Source: Ignavibacteriales bacterium
Lineage (GTDB): Bacteria; Bacteroidota; Ignavibacteria; UBA10030
Direction: 5' to 3'
Assembly: GCA_026390595.1 (NCBI GenBank)
Contig: JAPLFQ010000007.1
Location: forward strand, 62,001-126,000
Length of the DNA: 64,000 nt
The notes beneath the pieces are model-generated. The model had not been told where the DNA came from. It was given only the letters and a program-made list of their open reading frames with translations, and did not search any database. Below are positions 63,301-64,000 of the stretch, one piece after another. Position numbers and translations under genes: made by a program. Each line of letters opens with the position of its first letter. Positions within the stretch are counted from its first letter, which is position 1.

Positions 63301-63549
63301 ACTTCCGCTCGCTAACTTGACAAGTACTACAAATCGATAATCGTCCCAGCTTTCACCCATACTCGCAACCGCATAGCCGGTCCCCTGCAGTATCTTGTTG
63401 GATCCCTCTGAAACAATCTTGAACTTCTGCTGGGTATTCCACCACGTTGCAGAGCTATCCTCGAAGTTCTCGTGATAGAGAATGGTTTGCCCAACTGTCG
63501 TCGTTTGTACTAGACAGACGACGAAGAGAATCATGGCTAATGGTCGCAT
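60325..63549 (-). CDS. Large secreted BNR/sortilin-like beta-propeller protein with T9SS sorting domain
   Basis: 1074 residues with a signal peptide (about 1-20). Residues 25-190 look like a concanavalin-like lectin domain (LVKLASGSVHLVSRQA ... YGQIGLEVLDNSTAYFDDIVVE). Then at least ten repeats of the type VDPNDPNIVWCGT--GVYRSTDKGEHW, BNR/Asp-box blades as in sortilin and xyloglucanase (GH74-like) propellers. A PKD-like domain (about 890-985) precedes the C-terminal type A sorting domain with NYPNPFNPSTT and SGLYFYRLQAGEF. Exported through T9SS; whether the propeller binds or cleaves glycan is unknown. The gene is AT-richer by eye than its neighbours. Confidence 0.9.
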   Translation of the reverse strand: MRPLAMILFVVCLVQTTTVGQTILYHENFEDSSATWWNTQQKFKIVSEGSNKILQGTGYAVASMGESWDDYRFVVLVKLASGSVHLVSRQAKSGRYAIGVFQNIITLTRTNWPENVHTQLAQSNLSIGFNVWHLFKIEGVGDLIRVYVDNILYITYKDPAPLLYGQIGLEVLDNSTAYFDDIVVETDKIIPKQGADWVRTGGPLGGIGYDVRIDPTDPNIIYVTDQWAGVHKSYDGARTWYPKNEGITSRFGSTGDGIPIFSLTVDPNDPNIVWCGTLGMTGVYRSTDKGEHWQQKNNGIPSTARLTFRSFTIQPGNSNVVYCGTEWVLSGNEIPAGQTAASRGKIYKTTNGGDSWNELLDSDALVRTIIVDPANTNIVYAATGIFDRDDVHEEGIWKSTDAGKTWFHINNGVTNLTVGHIEMDPNNSNILFASAGRLNDFGGGLNAEMGEILRTTNGGQSWTRQYGGYPGLPFIYVKIDDANSNVVYASASDRGFFKSTDKGITWFQTTYNPPYINPGHIISIATCKSKPNWLITNSYGGGVFVSEDGARNWSAASKGYTGCEVTDIAVAYDDPLKAVVVARSSVFKSTDGGDNWFGIGAMSMRFNNMPNGPLEMRSVAIHPLNSNIMVSTDMGDRIFKTTDGGGSWRVVFQLPGDEIRTIVYAPSNPTILYAGCVIRGGYQIDRPFPFDPTQPSYGVLKSTDGGETWQYVNNGLELTTKNINHIAVHPASPDTVYLGELNSGVYKSVDGGRSWFKSSTGITVPDVRAIAIDYANPRVVYAGSQRGGIYKSTNSGQDWQVINYGMDPEAAIRSIVVDPTNSQTIYAGDWRSGVYRSLDAGKSWYRINAGLRTRAVQKLAISKDGQYLYAGTQGEGVFRLALNRARPSIQSVIPDTSRSIQIAKGDSLLFTMNAIGLNNDVIHYSWYLNYSLIPNRDLPQYFLKTDKLEFGEHQLKVVVTDSFSSSQATWHVRVISVLSVNADGKDIPTEYQLFQNYPNPFNPSTTVRYSLPKTANVSLRIFNTLGQEVSVLVNEEKGAGYYPVQWNANVPSGLYFYRLQAGEFVETKKMILMK

Positions 63550-63575
63550 GGTTTTCTCGCCACCTCACATTGATG

Positions 63576-64000
63576 TTATTTCAAGACTACAATCTTTCTC
63601 GTAGCTTCCCCGCTGCCTGTTTTCATTTTGCAAAAGTATGTGCCAGAGGAAAGACGAGAAGCGTCCAGGTGAATCTGGTGACTTCCACTGCTGAAAGAGC
63701 CATCTACCAGTGTCGAAACTTCCTCGCCCGAGACACTGACGAGTTTCATAACTACATGTGTGGCTTCTTTGAGTGTGAAACGGATAATGGTAGATTGATT
63801 GAACGGGTTCGGATAGTTCTGCTCCAGGAAGAAAGGCTCTTGAGTCGTAAGTCGTTCTTCAGCTACTGCAACACTCGTGACGGAGAGTGAAACCGTTGTA
63901 TCAGTCATGACGATATCTGGAATATCGAAACCCTTCTCATCCATCCACGGCTTGAAAAAGCGTCGAAATACTAAACGTGCTTCTATGGTTACCTTCTGGC
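63576..64000 (-). CDS. C-terminal end of a T9SS-exported protein (5' truncated by the window)
   Basis: The frame is open from base 64000 to the stop at 63576; the ATG at 63944 is internal, because in-frame coding continues upstream with ARLVFRRFFKPWMDEKGF. The last 80 residues are a type A sorting domain: LEQNYPNPFNQSTIIRFTLKEA, then VSVSGEEVSTLVDG and SGTYFCKMKTGSGEATRKIVVLK. The catalytic or binding part lies outside the window, so the function is unknown. Same strand as the propeller gene, 26 bases upstream of its start. Confidence 0.85.
   Translation of the reverse strand, partial: QKVTIEARLVFRRFFKPWMDEKGFDIPDIVMTDTTVSLSVTSVAVAEERLTTQEPFFLEQNYPNPFNQSTIIRFTLKEATHVVMKLVSVSGEEVSTLVDGSFSSGSHQIHLDASRLSSGTYFCKMKTGSGEATRKIVVLK

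Overview
The window suggests a bacterium of the FCB group, most likely an Ignavibacteria/Chlorobi-related lineage. Two complete secreted proteins and one partial one end in a type IX secretion (T9SS) type A sorting domain with the NYPNPFN signature. Lipoprotein signals are frequent, and there is a golvesin/amidase-type lipoprotein, a DPP IV-type S9 peptidase and M14/M28 peptidases. By eye, base composition is moderately GC-rich; the restriction-modification pair (13.9-16.4 kb) and the large beta-propeller gene (60.3-63.5 kb) look more AT-rich. No rRNA, tRNA or CRISPR was recognised. The lineage is an inference.

Left end (1-4.1 kb) is accessory DNA. The right part of an IS5-type element has cut into a DUF262 (GmrSD-type) restriction gene. 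Behind that gene lies a possible integron attC-like site and a flavodoxin-fold gene. From 4.1 to 13.8 kb come small lipoproteins, a DUF421 protein, an AHSA1-like protein, an amidase, a membrane M28 peptidase, an aspartoacylase-like enzyme and a metallo-beta-lactamase-fold lipoprotein. Two perfect 28-nt palindromes separate some of these. A methyltransferase/endonuclease pair (13.96-16.39 kb) converges on a PLP decarboxylase whose C-terminus is frameshifted.

From 17.9 to 26.9 kb the genes are mostly on the minus strand: an AraC-HTH/MGMT protein, a DMT exporter, an acetyltransferase, a transglutaminase-like protein, a T9SS subtilase and a receiver protein. An RRM RNA-binding gene and a cold-shock gene follow, converging on a shared terminator; the cold-shock gene has a long, hairpin-rich leader. 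From 27 to 35.4 kb a plus-strand group encodes the golvesin/amidase lipoprotein translationally coupled to a two-subunit GMC dehydrogenase, then small enzymes. From 35.8 to 46.1 kb follow an MFS exporter and a peptide-degradation cluster: gamma-glutamyltransferase, two overlapping M14 paralogues (one without metal ligands), DPP IV-like S9 and M28.

From 46.3 to 59.8 kb almost everything is on the minus strand and looks like one carbohydrate locus. In transcription order it holds a glycyl radical activating enzyme, a glycyl radical enzyme with an unusual Cys-His-Trp-Cys active-site segment, a URO-D/methyltransferase-like protein, a sugar-binding lipoprotein, two ABC permeases without an ATPase, a GH172/DUF2961 protein, a fused PfkB kinase-HAD phosphatase, a BamA-like outer-membrane protein and a GH43/GH130-like propeller. 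The inferred logic is extracytoplasmic glycan trimming, import, phosphorylation and radical chemistry on a sugar-derived substrate. This is the most promising candidate for an undescribed system. The right end carries a 1074-residue T9SS propeller protein and the tail of another T9SS-exported protein.
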